NCBI GenBank assembly: GCA_964582085.1
Contig: CAZOPV010000002.1
Span: 163,600 to 227,599 of the forward strand
Direction of reading: 5' to 3'
DNA length: 64,000 nt
From: JADGNF01 sp964582085
Lineage (GTDB): Archaea; Thermoproteota; Bathyarchaeia; Bathyarchaeales; Bathycorpusculaceae
The position numbers were made by a program, and so were the translations under genes. A model generated the notes under the pieces. The model saw nothing but the letters and a program-made list of their open reading frames with translations. It did not search any database and had not been told where the DNA came from. How positions within the stretch are numbered: the first letter of the stretch is position 1; each line of letters begins with the position of its first letter. Of the stretch, positions 51,210 through 59,188 are shown piece after piece.

Positions 51210-51853
51210 TGTCGAGTGTTAACAGAACTGTAGCTTGGGCTACGCCTATTTGCACACGTGACAAGCTGTTTGTTGTGTTGCTTGTTGCTGCTGGCGCGTG
51301 TGGTTTGTGGCTTAGCCTGCAGAGCGCAGGTTACTTGCTGGCTTTCAACGTGAACACTTTACTGATCAGCTGCATTATCTTTACGCTTACAAGCGCAAAC
51401 TACGTTTTACGTGCTAAGCCGTGGCAGGCACAGGTGCAGTACGCAGCGCTTGCGCTTGTACCTATTGCGTTACGCGCAGTGTTTAACCTGCCATTTTTCA
51501 ACAGCTACGCAAGTACGCTGGGCGATGTAGCAGCACAGGTTATTTTTGCAGTGCAGGTTATCGCGCTGTGGTGTGTAGTCGCTGTGGCGGAAGAAGCGTT
51601 TAGAGCAACATTTATGAATGTGGCAGGTGCAATCCTGCAGCACTTCAAAAAAAACAACATGTTGCTAAAGATTGCAGTTGCAGACGTGGTGTGGATAGCT
51701 TTCCACTTTATACAGCGTCCATTTGACATTTGGGAATATCGCCTGTATATTGTTTGGCTGTTCCTAAGTGGTTTGGTGCTTGGTTACCTTGTTGAAAAAG
51801 CAGGATTAGGTTCTGCTGCGCTTGCGCATTTTATAGTTAACGTTACAGCGTGA
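51209..51853 (+). CDS. CPBP-like (Abi/CAAX) intramembrane protease
   Basis: 214 aa with about six or more TM helices. Motif-like residues: VAEEAFRATFM (close to EExxxR but one residue short), VVWIAFHFIQRP (W/FxxxH), and AHFIVNV (HxxxN). These are in the order and spacing of CPBP glutamic-type intramembrane proteases. Because motif 1 is irregular, activity is uncertain. In an integrated element it might process virion membrane proteins or act in superinfection immunity. The two CPBP proteins at 62-63.7 kb have canonical motifs and are not close relatives. Confidence 0.65.
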   Translation: MSSVNRTVAWATPICTRDKLFVVLLVAAGACGLWLSLQSAGYLLAFNVNTLLISCIIFTLTSANYVLRAKPWQAQVQYAALALVPIALRAVFNLPFFNSYASTLGDVAAQVIFAVQVIALWCVVAVAEEAFRATFMNVAGAILQHFKKNNMLLKIAVADVVWIAFHFIQRPFDIWEYRLYIVWLFLSGLVLGYLVEKAGLGSAALAHFIVNVTA

Positions 51854-51863
51854 GGAAAAATAC

Positions 51864-52370
51864 ATGAAGGCGAAAAACACTAAAGCGAAAACGTTGGCAT
51901 GCATACTGATAATAGTTGGAGTATGCTTAATTGTCGGTAGCCAAGCTTGCGTAGCAAGCTTTGCATCGACAACATGTTTATACTACGTTGATAAGACTGT
52001 GCAGGATCAGACGCCTGCTGTTCCATATAAGTGGTTTAAAGTGTGGCGTGGCGAAAGTCTGCCTGTTGACACCACTGGGCTTTTTGTTCCTGTTTACGCT
52101 GGCAACTTCACAGTTGATGCTGTGCATGAAGGCTTAGTTATGCGTTTTGGCGGGCTACTAAGCGACTACGTATTAGTTGAGGAGACAGCTGACCACTTGC
52201 TGTTTAGCAGAAGCGTAGAACGCTTCGAGCAAGCGCAAACTTTGCAACCTGAGCAAATAACAACAGCTGATAAACATACACATGTTATGCGTAATAGTAC
52301 GTTGATGTCTGCTGGTGTTGCATCTACACTTGCTGGCGTTTTGTTGCTGTGGTGGAGGTGGCGCGAGTGA
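51864..52370 (+). CDS. Two-TM membrane protein with central extracytoplasmic domain (168 aa)
   Basis: N-terminal TM helix (TLACILIIVGVCLIVGSQAC), a globular domain of about 100 residues (PYKWFKVWRGESLPVDTTGL ... LLSDYVLVEETADHLLFSRS), then a second TM (STLMSAGVASTLAGVLLLWW) ending RWRE. Begins with the same KAKN as the 224-aa protein. Its stop overlaps the GTG of the 802-aa gene. No family recognised. Confidence 0.65.
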   Translation: MKAKNTKAKTLACILIIVGVCLIVGSQACVASFASTTCLYYVDKTVQDQTPAVPYKWFKVWRGESLPVDTTGLFVPVYAGNFTVDAVHEGLVMRFGGLLSDYVLVEETADHLLFSRSVERFEQAQTLQPEQITTADKHTHVMRNSTLMSAGVASTLAGVLLLWWRWRE

Positions 52371-54775
52371 ATAAGGCGCAGAAAGTCACAGCGATAGCTT
52401 TGCTGTGTGTGCTGTTCGCATGCTATGTTTTGTTTAGCGTGGATGGCGCGCCTGTTTTTAATGCGACAGCGTCTGCCGGCGTGGAAACTTTATCGCTGCA
52501 GGTGAAGCCTGTATGCAGCAAGCCTGCGCTGTGGCATGCAGCATGGCGCGTTGGAACTACGCAAGTGAGCACAGTTACGCTGGGCATAAGCGTTCAGCCA
52601 TCTGGCACTAACGTGATTAACCCAAAGCTAACATATTACGTAAAAGCTGTATGTGGTACGCAGAATAAGCGCATAGTTGAAGGCGCAAGCGTAGACGTAA
52701 CATTAGGCGCACAATTCAGCAACAGCACAACGCAAAGCATTGACAGCCACTTAACAGCTTTAGGCGTAAGCACAACGCAAGACCAAACAGTGACGTACTA
52801 TATATACGCAAGGCTTGAAGCGAAAGGCGTAATAAGTGGGCAGACGCTTACAGCAGAAAGCGCAGAAACAGCCTTTAGCACAGTAACATTTGATTATGGC
52901 GGCTTAACTTCTCAAGTTATTACGCTGTTACCAAGCAGCAGTGTGCATAAAGTTTACTATGGCAGTGGTTACGACGAATGTGCAATACTTGATGCTTGCA
53001 CAAGCGAACTTGGTAGCAGCGAATACAGCAAACTAAGTAGCGTTGATGGCAGCAGGGTGTACATTTACAGGTCGAGCAGCACAGAGTGCATCTGGGCTGC
53101 AATGTTGTTTACTTTTGATGTTACAGGCTACAACATTTCGCAGATTACACAAGCAAAAGTTAAAACTGTAGGCTATGGTTACGTTGAAGGCACAAGCGCA
53201 AGCGAGTACACACTTAACGTAAAGCAAAATGGCTATTGGACTGAAAAAGCGCGCCACGTTGTGGCGCTGACTGAACAAAGCGATGAGGCTACTTACAGCA
53301 ACGTTGCTACAATAGTACATAATGGCAAGGTGTATGCAAGCACAGCATTGTGGGGCAGCAACGAAGGTGAAAATTATGCGCATTTGTATGTTAACTATGC
53401 AGCGTTACAGTTTACTACGCAGGTGCTTAGCTGGGACTTAAGTTGGTCATGGGCAAATCAGCCACTCAGCCTAGTCGCGGTTCCAGCAGCAAGGCTACTT
53501 GTTGCTGCAGTGCTTGCATGCTTTGCTTTGCTGCTGCTACTGACAAAGCCTAAGCGTAAAAGCAAACTTGTATGTTTAACTGCTTTAATTATGCTACTTG
53601 CTGCGGCATTGCTGGGCACAGGCGTAGTTCACGCTGCGCAGGCTATGCATATACCTGATCAGTGGCGAAGTGGCGACTTAGCAGTTTACCTGCAGAGTTT
53701 TCCATTTGCAACTACAGAGGTTGTGGATGGCGCTGTAACTGAAAAGCCTGCAGATATAGAAGGCGACTTGACAATTAACTTAGCAGTGTTCAATGCAACA
53801 GAAGATAATCCTGTGCGTGTGCACATAGATGGCGCTGAGGCAGACGTGTTAGCAGGCGAGGGTTTCTATGCTCTAACTTACACGCTGCCTGTAGGCAGCC
53901 ACAGCATTACTGTAGCCTGTGACACAAAAATTTTTGAGCAGCAGATATTCTACGTTAAGCCTAAGCCTTTAACGCCAATGATGCCACTAGAGGAATTCTT
54001 GAAGCGTCTTAGTGAGCAGCGTACTGAAATCGTTACGCGAATGCTTTTCGCTGCTGCTGCAGGCACTGCTGCAGGTGTATTCGCGAAGCGCAAGACGCTG
54101 AAGCATACAGCGTGGATATATCCTGTGCCTGCAGTGCTGATCGCAGCTGGCTACGTGTGGATGCCTAACTACTACTTTTTGCTATGTTTTGGCGCATGCA
54201 TCGCAGTTGCATACGCTGTGTGTCCTGACTTCACGAAAAAGCAGTATGTCATGCTTGCCATGCGTAACAAGCTGGCTGGCTTAGCTAAGGTGACGCTGCG
54301 CAGAATAGAAACTGACAACACAGGGAAAGCAGTGTTAAGCATAAGCCCAAGATATTGGCGTGAAGGTTTTATCAAACGCGCTGAGATTAAGCTTGAGAAC
54401 CCAGCTGTAACAACGCTGGACCTAGATGGCGAATTATTGCAGACATACATCGCGAATGACATGCAGCAGTCATGCGACGCTATACATGTGCAGGGTGATC
54501 CAGCCACCAAGCTCGCGCTGGAAGAAGGCATTGAAGGCATCGAAGCAATGAGCAGGGAGAACTACGAAGCGCAGCGCAAACTATTCGTTTACGAGCACAT
54601 GCAGCTCAGCAAGGTGGCGAAGGGCATGCGCCAGCTGGATGATCTCACAAAAACTGACTATGAGAAGCTGCTCAGCGTGGAAAATTTCCTAAGCCCTGTC
54701 AGGGCCGAACAGGATCAGCCTGCTGCGCAGCCTCAGGATCAGAGTAACAGGAATGAGAAAGGATATGTTGAATAG
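52367..54775 (+). CDS. Large multi-domain membrane protein (802 aa), possible virion or attachment protein
   Basis: Start GTG 52367 overlaps the preceding stop as GTGA and has GGTGGAGGTGG upstream. Plan: signal helix (about 5-25); beta ectodomain paralogous to that of the 253-aa protein, containing YYIYARLEAKGVISGQTLTA; a second beta module (SSSVHKVYYGSGYDECAILD onward) like a DUF or carbohydrate-binding sandwich; TM pair around residues 370-425; an Ig-like domain (residues about 445-530); three more TM helices (about 565-635); and a cytosolic helical tail rich in Glu, Gln and Lys. The size and plan recall the large virion proteins of spindle-shaped viruses, but I see no direct motif. Largest gene of the element. 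Confidence 0.7.
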   Translation: MNKAQKVTAIALLCVLFACYVLFSVDGAPVFNATASAGVETLSLQVKPVCSKPALWHAAWRVGTTQVSTVTLGISVQPSGTNVINPKLTYYVKAVCGTQNKRIVEGASVDVTLGAQFSNSTTQSIDSHLTALGVSTTQDQTVTYYIYARLEAKGVISGQTLTAESAETAFSTVTFDYGGLTSQVITLLPSSSVHKVYYGSGYDECAILDACTSELGSSEYSKLSSVDGSRVYIYRSSSTECIWAAMLFTFDVTGYNISQITQAKVKTVGYGYVEGTSASEYTLNVKQNGYWTEKARHVVALTEQSDEATYSNVATIVHNGKVYASTALWGSNEGENYAHLYVNYAALQFTTQVLSWDLSWSWANQPLSLVAVPAARLLVAAVLACFALLLLLTKPKRKSKLVCLTALIMLLAAALLGTGVVHAAQAMHIPDQWRSGDLAVYLQSFPFATTEVVDGAVTEKPADIEGDLTINLAVFNATEDNPVRVHIDGAEADVLAGEGFYALTYTLPVGSHSITVACDTKIFEQQIFYVKPKPLTPMMPLEEFLKRLSEQRTEIVTRMLFAAAAGTAAGVFAKRKTLKHTAWIYPVPAVLIAAGYVWMPNYYFLLCFGACIAVAYAVCPDFTKKQYVMLAMRNKLAGLAKVTLRRIETDNTGKAVLSISPRYWREGFIKRAEIKLENPAVTTLDLDGELLQTYIANDMQQSCDAIHVQGDPATKLALEEGIEGIEAMSRENYEAQRKLFVYEHMQLSKVAKGMRQLDDLTKTDYEKLLSVENFLSPVRAEQDQPAAQPQDQSNRNEKGYVE

Positions 54776-54887
54776 CAATGTTTGTCCTAAATGCCTAAGC
54801 TGCCAGATTGGCTCAGATGGCAGCCCGGAGCAATTCTACTGCAGCGACTGTGAAAAACACTTTAAGCTAATCGAGGTGAAACAGTGA
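54753..54887 (+). CDS. Zinc-ribbon miniprotein (44 aa)
   Basis: ATG 54753 (or 54765) within the end of the 802-aa gene; stop overlaps the GTG of the next gene as GTGA. Sequence has CPKCLSC, then, after a turn, FYCSDCEKHFKLIEV: a classic CxxC...CxxC zinc ribbon. The tight overlaps at both ends and the conserved metal-site spacing make it real despite its size. Probable nucleic-acid or protein binding. Confidence 0.72.
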   Translation: MRKDMLNSNVCPKCLSCQIGSDGSPEQFYCSDCEKHFKLIEVKQ

Positions 54888-56092
54888 AACGTAAAACTTT
54901 AGCAGCGCTTGGAGTTTTACTGTTGGCGTGCAGCATGTTTGCTGCGTACAGTACACAGTGGCTTGCAAGCACTGGCACTGGCTACACAAGTGGCTTTCAG
55001 GGCTTAGACGCAGAATTCGCTGCGCTACACTGGTATGATGGCTGGTGGAGCAACACTGAGAAACCTCAGGTGTGGACTAAGACGCCTTCAGTGCGCAGCT
55101 TCGGGGGCAGCATGCTGCTGGATCCTGACGAAGCGACTGATGGCTGGTGCGACTTAGGCGCTACGCAGCGTGGAATCGCGCTGGTGCAGGATCGCATCGA
55201 GCCATACGAGTGGACAGTTACAACGCATACTGAGCAGATCAGATTCAGGATGGAGAAGGTTGAGCTAAGCTGGAGCTTCAACGTGTTCTTGGATGGCACT
55301 AAAGATGAATCATGCGACACAGCGCCCTTCAGCATATCATGGGAGCCTAACTACGCAGGCGCTCAAATCTGGATCAAGCTGACGCCTAAAAGCTACAGGT
55401 ATTTCATGGATAACCCAGACGAATTCCACATCGCGCCTGCATACGCTGCGCTGACGCAGAATGTGCAGGTTTACGCGAAGGATCCTGAAACAGGGCAGAT
55501 GATCGCAGGCAGCGACAGAATGAGCATGATCAGCGTCAGCCCAAACGCTGCAGGCGAAGCCTTCTACATATACTACGCGCGAGGGGGCAGCCCTGTCAAC
55601 GTGGAAGGGCAGCTGCTAAGCTACAAGGGCAAGCTGCTGGATCCAGAAGTGTTCAGGCGAGAGTATTGGCTTAGGGTGTACTTGGTAAACTTCAAGCCTG
55701 CCAATTGGTTTGACTGGACGACGCAGAAGTATCAGTATCCTTCAGTGCAGTTTAACGTGAAACTTTATGCGTGGGTGGTAGGCAAGTGGGTGACAAGGCT
55801 GACGCGGCAGGACACAGGCGACTTAGGTGTGCATCAGACAGGCGCAGACGCTAAAGGAGCATTAGACGACTTGATTAGTGCAGTTAATAGTTGGTTTAGC
55901 AACCCAATGAACATTCTGATGCTGTGGCTTGCTGTAGGCGTGGTGCTAATAATCGTGTTGGCTGTAACAGTGCCCAGCGTGGTAGTTATGCTTGCGAAAG
56001 GCGCAGGCACAGCAGCGAAGGCTGCCGGATCAGCAGCGTATAAGGCTGCAGGCGCAGCGCGAAAGAAGCTAAGGCGCAGGAAGCGCAGGTGA
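54884..56092 (+). CDS. Secreted/membrane protein with basic Ala-rich tail (402 aa), probable structural protein
   Basis: GTG 54884. Signal helix (LAALGVLLLACSMFAAYSTQ), a large Trp/Tyr-rich ectodomain of about 310 residues, one TM helix (LMLWLAVGVVLIIVLAVTVP) and a cytosolic tail of alternating Ala/Lys ending KKLRRRKRR. The basic tail could touch nucleic acid, as expected if the protein lines a virion with DNA inside. No family recognised. Codon use is strongly skewed to AGC, GCA and GCG. Confidence 0.68.
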   Translation: MKRKTLAALGVLLLACSMFAAYSTQWLASTGTGYTSGFQGLDAEFAALHWYDGWWSNTEKPQVWTKTPSVRSFGGSMLLDPDEATDGWCDLGATQRGIALVQDRIEPYEWTVTTHTEQIRFRMEKVELSWSFNVFLDGTKDESCDTAPFSISWEPNYAGAQIWIKLTPKSYRYFMDNPDEFHIAPAYAALTQNVQVYAKDPETGQMIAGSDRMSMISVSPNAAGEAFYIYYARGGSPVNVEGQLLSYKGKLLDPEVFRREYWLRVYLVNFKPANWFDWTTQKYQYPSVQFNVKLYAWVVGKWVTRLTRQDTGDLGVHQTGADAKGALDDLISAVNSWFSNPMNILMLWLAVGVVLIIVLAVTVPSVVVMLAKGAGTAAKAAGSAAYKAAGAARKKLRRRKRR

Positions 56093-56096
56093 TGGT

Positions 56097-56486
56097 ATGA
56101 CAGACATTAACATTACAGGTAAGCCCCACTTCAGGGACTACTTCGAGATTCTGGCTAACATGCTAATGGAGATTGATCAGGCGCAGGCGAAGGGCAGCTT
56201 GGACACAGACGTGAAGGTGAAAGCGCTTAGCCTGCTAAGCAGAAACGATCGTATTCCAGCGCAGCTCAGGGCTGCCTACAAGGCGCAGATCTGCCTGCAG
56301 GCGCTGCACTACGCGCCTAACGACTTGCTGCTGCACAGGCTTCAGCAGCACATAGCTGAAACTACAGGCTACACAAGCATGCTGCTACTGCAGCAGACTG
56401 TGCCTGAATTGAAAACATTCGCGCCTCAGCGCACATTCGACACAGGCAGCTTCAACGAGAAAACTCGGGCATCTACGCTGAGGTGA
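56097..56486 (+). CDS. Hypothetical helical protein (129 aa)
   Basis: ATG 56097, four bases after the previous stop. Mostly helical (FRDYFEILANMLMEIDQAQA, VKVKALSLLSRNDRIPAQLR), ending in a disordered tail. Lies directly before the ATPase gene and may act with it. Family unknown. Confidence 0.62.
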   Translation: MTDINITGKPHFRDYFEILANMLMEIDQAQAKGSLDTDVKVKALSLLSRNDRIPAQLRAAYKAQICLQALHYAPNDLLLHRLQQHIAETTGYTSMLLLQQTVPELKTFAPQRTFDTGSFNEKTRASTLR

Positions 56487-56490
56487 AAGC

Positions 56491-57246
56491 ATGCAGACGC
56501 TTCAACAGCCTGAAAAGAAAACTCAGCTAAGCAGCATCTGGCTTAGGCTGGCAGAAAACATCAGGCAAGACTTCTTAGAATTCTACATTATTACAAGTCA
56601 GGCTGCAGGCATGGAGGAAAACGTGGGACGCCCATTCGGTATGGGCAAGAGCACGCTGGCTGTCTGGATGGGCTACAGGGCATGGGCATATAATACTGGG
56701 CTGCTGCAGATAGCGAGGGAGCCAGATGGCGAGCTTAGGCTGATTGACACTGCGCAGGATCAGCAGAGGCTGCAGCTGATGGAGAAAGTCGTGAGGGAAT
56801 GCACAGCATGGCACATTGACGACTTGATAAGCAAGATCAAGAATGCATCGTGCTTTTTGCCAGCGCTTATCTGGGATGATGTTCAGGACAGCGCGCCAGC
56901 CCTGCAGCATGTGCCTCCTGACGTGGTTGAAAAAATAGGCTACCTTACACGTGTGAGGCAGCGCGTGGCGAACATGATAATAACTGCTCCAAGCATAGGG
57001 GAAATAGCTAAGCCACTGCGCAGGTGCATCACATGGGAGATCATTGTGCCTCAGAGGGGCATGTATGAAGTGCAATTTCTGCTTAAGAAACGCGACTTTT
57101 ACAGGCCAACTGAGGACAAAACACGTTTATGGTATGAGGCAACAGGATCCTTCGATCCACTGCCAGAGAGCATTGACGCGCTCTACAAACAGCTGCGCGA
57201 CGCGAAGCTGAATGAGGCGCCTGAGCCAAAACGCAGGCGAAGGTGA
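56491..57246 (+). CDS. P-loop ATPase (AAA+-like), replication or packaging candidate
   Basis: 251 aa. P-loop region NVGRPFGMGKSTLAVWMGY, in which GMGKST is clear but the first glycine of GxxxxGKS is shifted. Walker B is LPALIWDDVQ, and VANMIITAPSIGEIAKPLRR resembles the sensor 1 strand with a conserved Thr. Then a basic C terminus (PKRRRR). The arrangement is that of small AAA+/DnaA-like or RecA-like ATPases of archaeal viruses and plasmids. Whether it drives replication initiation or genome packaging is open. It is encoded last but one in the plus-strand run, right before a tyrosine recombinase. Confidence 0.72.
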   Translation: MQTLQQPEKKTQLSSIWLRLAENIRQDFLEFYIITSQAAGMEENVGRPFGMGKSTLAVWMGYRAWAYNTGLLQIAREPDGELRLIDTAQDQQRLQLMEKVVRECTAWHIDDLISKIKNASCFLPALIWDDVQDSAPALQHVPPDVVEKIGYLTRVRQRVANMIITAPSIGEIAKPLRRCITWEIIVPQRGMYEVQFLLKKRDFYRPTEDKTRLWYEATGSFDPLPESIDALYKQLRDAKLNEAPEPKRRRR

Positions 57247-57252
57247 TCAAGG

Positions 57253-58041
57253 ATGGGATGGCTGACTAACAGCAGCAGGCGCCAGCTGAGGGATCAGCCC
57301 TTAGGCGTGACAGACGAGAAGGTGCAGCAGCTGCTGCAGCGCATAGACGACATGCCATGCTACGTTAACGCAAACTTAGGCGAAGACTTGGACAGGCTGC
57401 TGCGCCTGCGTGACAAGGCGCTGATCTGCACTGCATGGCTGTTCTTTAAGCGGGGAAGCGAAGTGCTCAGGCTGAGGCTGCGCGACGTTTACGCTGACAC
57501 AGAGCAGCTATACGTTACTTTTCGCATAGCTAAAAAAGTAAGGCGATTCAGGCAGTGCACAGCATGCAGCGTAAGGAATGGCGTGGCTAACAGGCACTGT
57601 AGGCTGTGTGGTGCAGACTTGGCGCAGGCGCCTGTAGCAGCAGCGCAGGCGTCAGACACAGTGAAAACTAAGCTGAAAACGATGCGCAGCAGATTCGCAG
57701 CTGTAATAGTGCAGTGGCTGGATGTGTTTCAGCGCAGGATCAGCAGCAGCCCAGACGCATACATATATCCAGCGCTGCGCGTGAGATTCCATGTGGCAAG
57801 CTGGACGCTTGAGAAGCCTATGACTGTGCAGAATTTTGACAGGATCCTGCAGCGTTTGGATCCAGCGTTGACAAGCTGCCACTTCAGGTATGGCGGCGTG
57901 GAGAAGCATCTGCTGCTGGGCTATACGCCTTATGAGCTGAAGGAAATAGGCGATTGGGAAACTTCGGTTATGCCCGAGATTTACGCGCGAAGGAAAGGGT
58001 TGACAAGTGCGCAGCGTAGATGGAGCAGCGATTTTCGCTAA
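57253..58041 (+). CDS. Tyrosine recombinase-like protein with inserted zinc ribbon
   Basis: 262 aa. First catalytic Arg in WLFFKRGSEVLRLRLRDV (box I), then an insertion with CTAC...CRLC (about residues 98-120) forming a zinc ribbon within the catalytic domain, then a box II region SCHFRYGG, where the usual HxxR is imperfect, GDWET (the H/W position) and the nucleophile tyrosine in MPEIYARR. It lacks a core-binding domain. It could be a resolvase or invertase for the element, an excision helper, or a protein that lost activity. It is not the border integrase. Confidence 0.72.
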   Translation: MGWLTNSSRRQLRDQPLGVTDEKVQQLLQRIDDMPCYVNANLGEDLDRLLRLRDKALICTAWLFFKRGSEVLRLRLRDVYADTEQLYVTFRIAKKVRRFRQCTACSVRNGVANRHCRLCGADLAQAPVAAAQASDTVKTKLKTMRSRFAAVIVQWLDVFQRRISSSPDAYIYPALRVRFHVASWTLEKPMTVQNFDRILQRLDPALTSCHFRYGGVEKHLLLGYTPYELKEIGDWETSVMPEIYARRKGLTSAQRRWSSDFR

Positions 58042-58066
58042 GTTTCCAATTTTTTTATGGTACCTG

Positions 58067-58094
58067 ACTTTAACTTATTATATTAAGTTAAAGT
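58067..58094. repeat. 11-bp inverted repeat sharing a 12-mer with the left border
   Basis: ACTTTAACTTA and TAAGTTAAAGT form perfect arms around TTATAT. ACTTTAACTTAT also occurs at 46,373-46,384, next to attL, covering the integrase start in the excised form. Possible binding site of a recombinase or regulator. The rest of the 193-bp gap holds a second small repeat (ATGTTA-N5-TAACAT near 58,178-58,194) and a TATA-like AAATATATA near 58,160. Confidence 0.5.
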
Positions 58095-58234
58095 GAGATG
58101 GAAAAAGCACTTTATCTGCATGGAAACTTAGTAGAAAGCAAGGATTCAATATTAATTGAAAATAAATATATACGAAAATATGTTAAAGGCTAACATCTTA
58201 TAAGCCAGCAGGATATAGAAAATCTGGGAGAAGC

Positions 58235-58924
58235 ATGGCGAAACAAACAACCCTGCTGGGATTCTACACAGACAACGATGGAAAAGTTAAGCCTATAACA
58301 CAGCGCAAGGGAAACAGGAAAGCAAAAAAAGCCATGCAGACGCTGCGCATAACAGCTGCTGAGGCAGCAATAGCACGCGAAGTCATGGCGCAGCGCAGTC
58401 TAAAAGCCATAGCAATGGATATGAAGCGCTTGGCAAAGATCGCACCTACATTTGAGGCATGGCTAAAGGCGCCAAACAGGTATGACTTGCCAAACATTGA
58501 CACGCCTGACTACCATGCGCAGGCGAAGGTGATAGCAGACGTAGCAGAGCAAGTTGAGCCTGAGCAGGCGCCTGTTATAGTTGTGACAGCTGAGGGATCA
58601 GAGCAGCCACACGCAGAGTTTCAGATATTCAGGGCTGAGGGAACAGCAGACAAAAAGGACAGGGATCCACGACGCAGCTACACGCCTGACAGAGAAGCCA
58701 TATTGGATAAGGCTATAGAGCTATATCAAAAGGACATGGCAATGAAGGGTCTACCTACGATCACGGCTGAGGAATCTGAGCTTAAAGAGGGTGGCTATTG
58801 GGAGCAAGCAAGGGAACTGCTGATGTATAGCGCGCCACGTGTGGTTAACGAGCAGGTGCTGGCATACATTGACAGCCTCAGGGCTGAGCTTGAGCAGATG
58901 GGCTACACTATAGTGCCCATGTAA
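58235..58924 (+). CDS. PIP-box protein, probable PCNA-binding replication or takeover factor
   Basis: 229 aa beginning MAKQTTLLGFYT. Residues 4-11 (QTTLLGFY) match the PCNA-interacting consensus Q-x-x-h-x-x-a-a exactly, and terminal placement is common for such boxes. The next 50 residues are basic and helical (RKGNRKAKKAMQTLRI), the middle is acidic and low-complexity, and the C-terminal third is helical (ILDKAIELYQKDMAMKGLP ... LRAELEQMGYTIVPM). No enzyme motif. It is monocistronic with its own promoter, beside an iteron-like region, suggesting recruitment of the host sliding clamp to the element, or inhibition of it. Confidence 0.72.
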   Translation: MAKQTTLLGFYTDNDGKVKPITQRKGNRKAKKAMQTLRITAAEAAIAREVMAQRSLKAIAMDMKRLAKIAPTFEAWLKAPNRYDLPNIDTPDYHAQAKVIADVAEQVEPEQAPVIVVTAEGSEQPHAEFQIFRAEGTADKKDRDPRRSYTPDREAILDKAIELYQKDMAMKGLPTITAEESELKEGGYWEQARELLMYSAPRVVNEQVLAYIDSLRAELEQMGYTIVPM

Positions 58925-58952
58925 ACCCCTTTTTTATGGAATCTCAAGATTA

Positions 58953-59153
58953 AATTACGTAATTACGTAATTAATTACGTAGTTTGATTACAGTTTCAAT
59001 TTTAGTTTAACCTAAAAGTTAACTATGAAATATTACGAAGTGCTAATACACTACATATATTGTATGTTTACTTTTTACACCACTGTTTCCATTGGATAAA
59101 AACAATAATAATAATAATTCTAATTACGTAATTAAGTAAGTAATTACGTAATT
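58953..59153. repeat. TTACGTAA iteron clusters, candidate replication origin
   Basis: Perfect TTACGTAA palindromes at 58,955, 58,963, 59,125 and 59,145, plus TTACGTAG at 58,975, sit in two clusters about 140 bp apart in a very AT-rich convergent intergenic region, with AATAATAATAATAATTC between. Iterated palindromes with an AT-rich centre are typical of plasmid and virus origins. They could instead bind the recombination machinery near the integrase gene. No ORF is credible here. Confidence 0.6.
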
Positions 59154-59188
59154 CAAAAAAATTTTATTAGACAGGTTTCCAGTGGAAA

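Noticed and set aside
51209..51853. Calling the element CPBP-like protein a relative of the tRNA-Arg island proteases
   Set aside because: Only the generic motif order is shared; motif 1 differs and flanking sequence does not match.
54172..54540. 122-aa minus-strand ORF inside the 802-aa gene
   Set aside because: Ser- and Cys-rich composition typical of an antisense shadow; no start signal.
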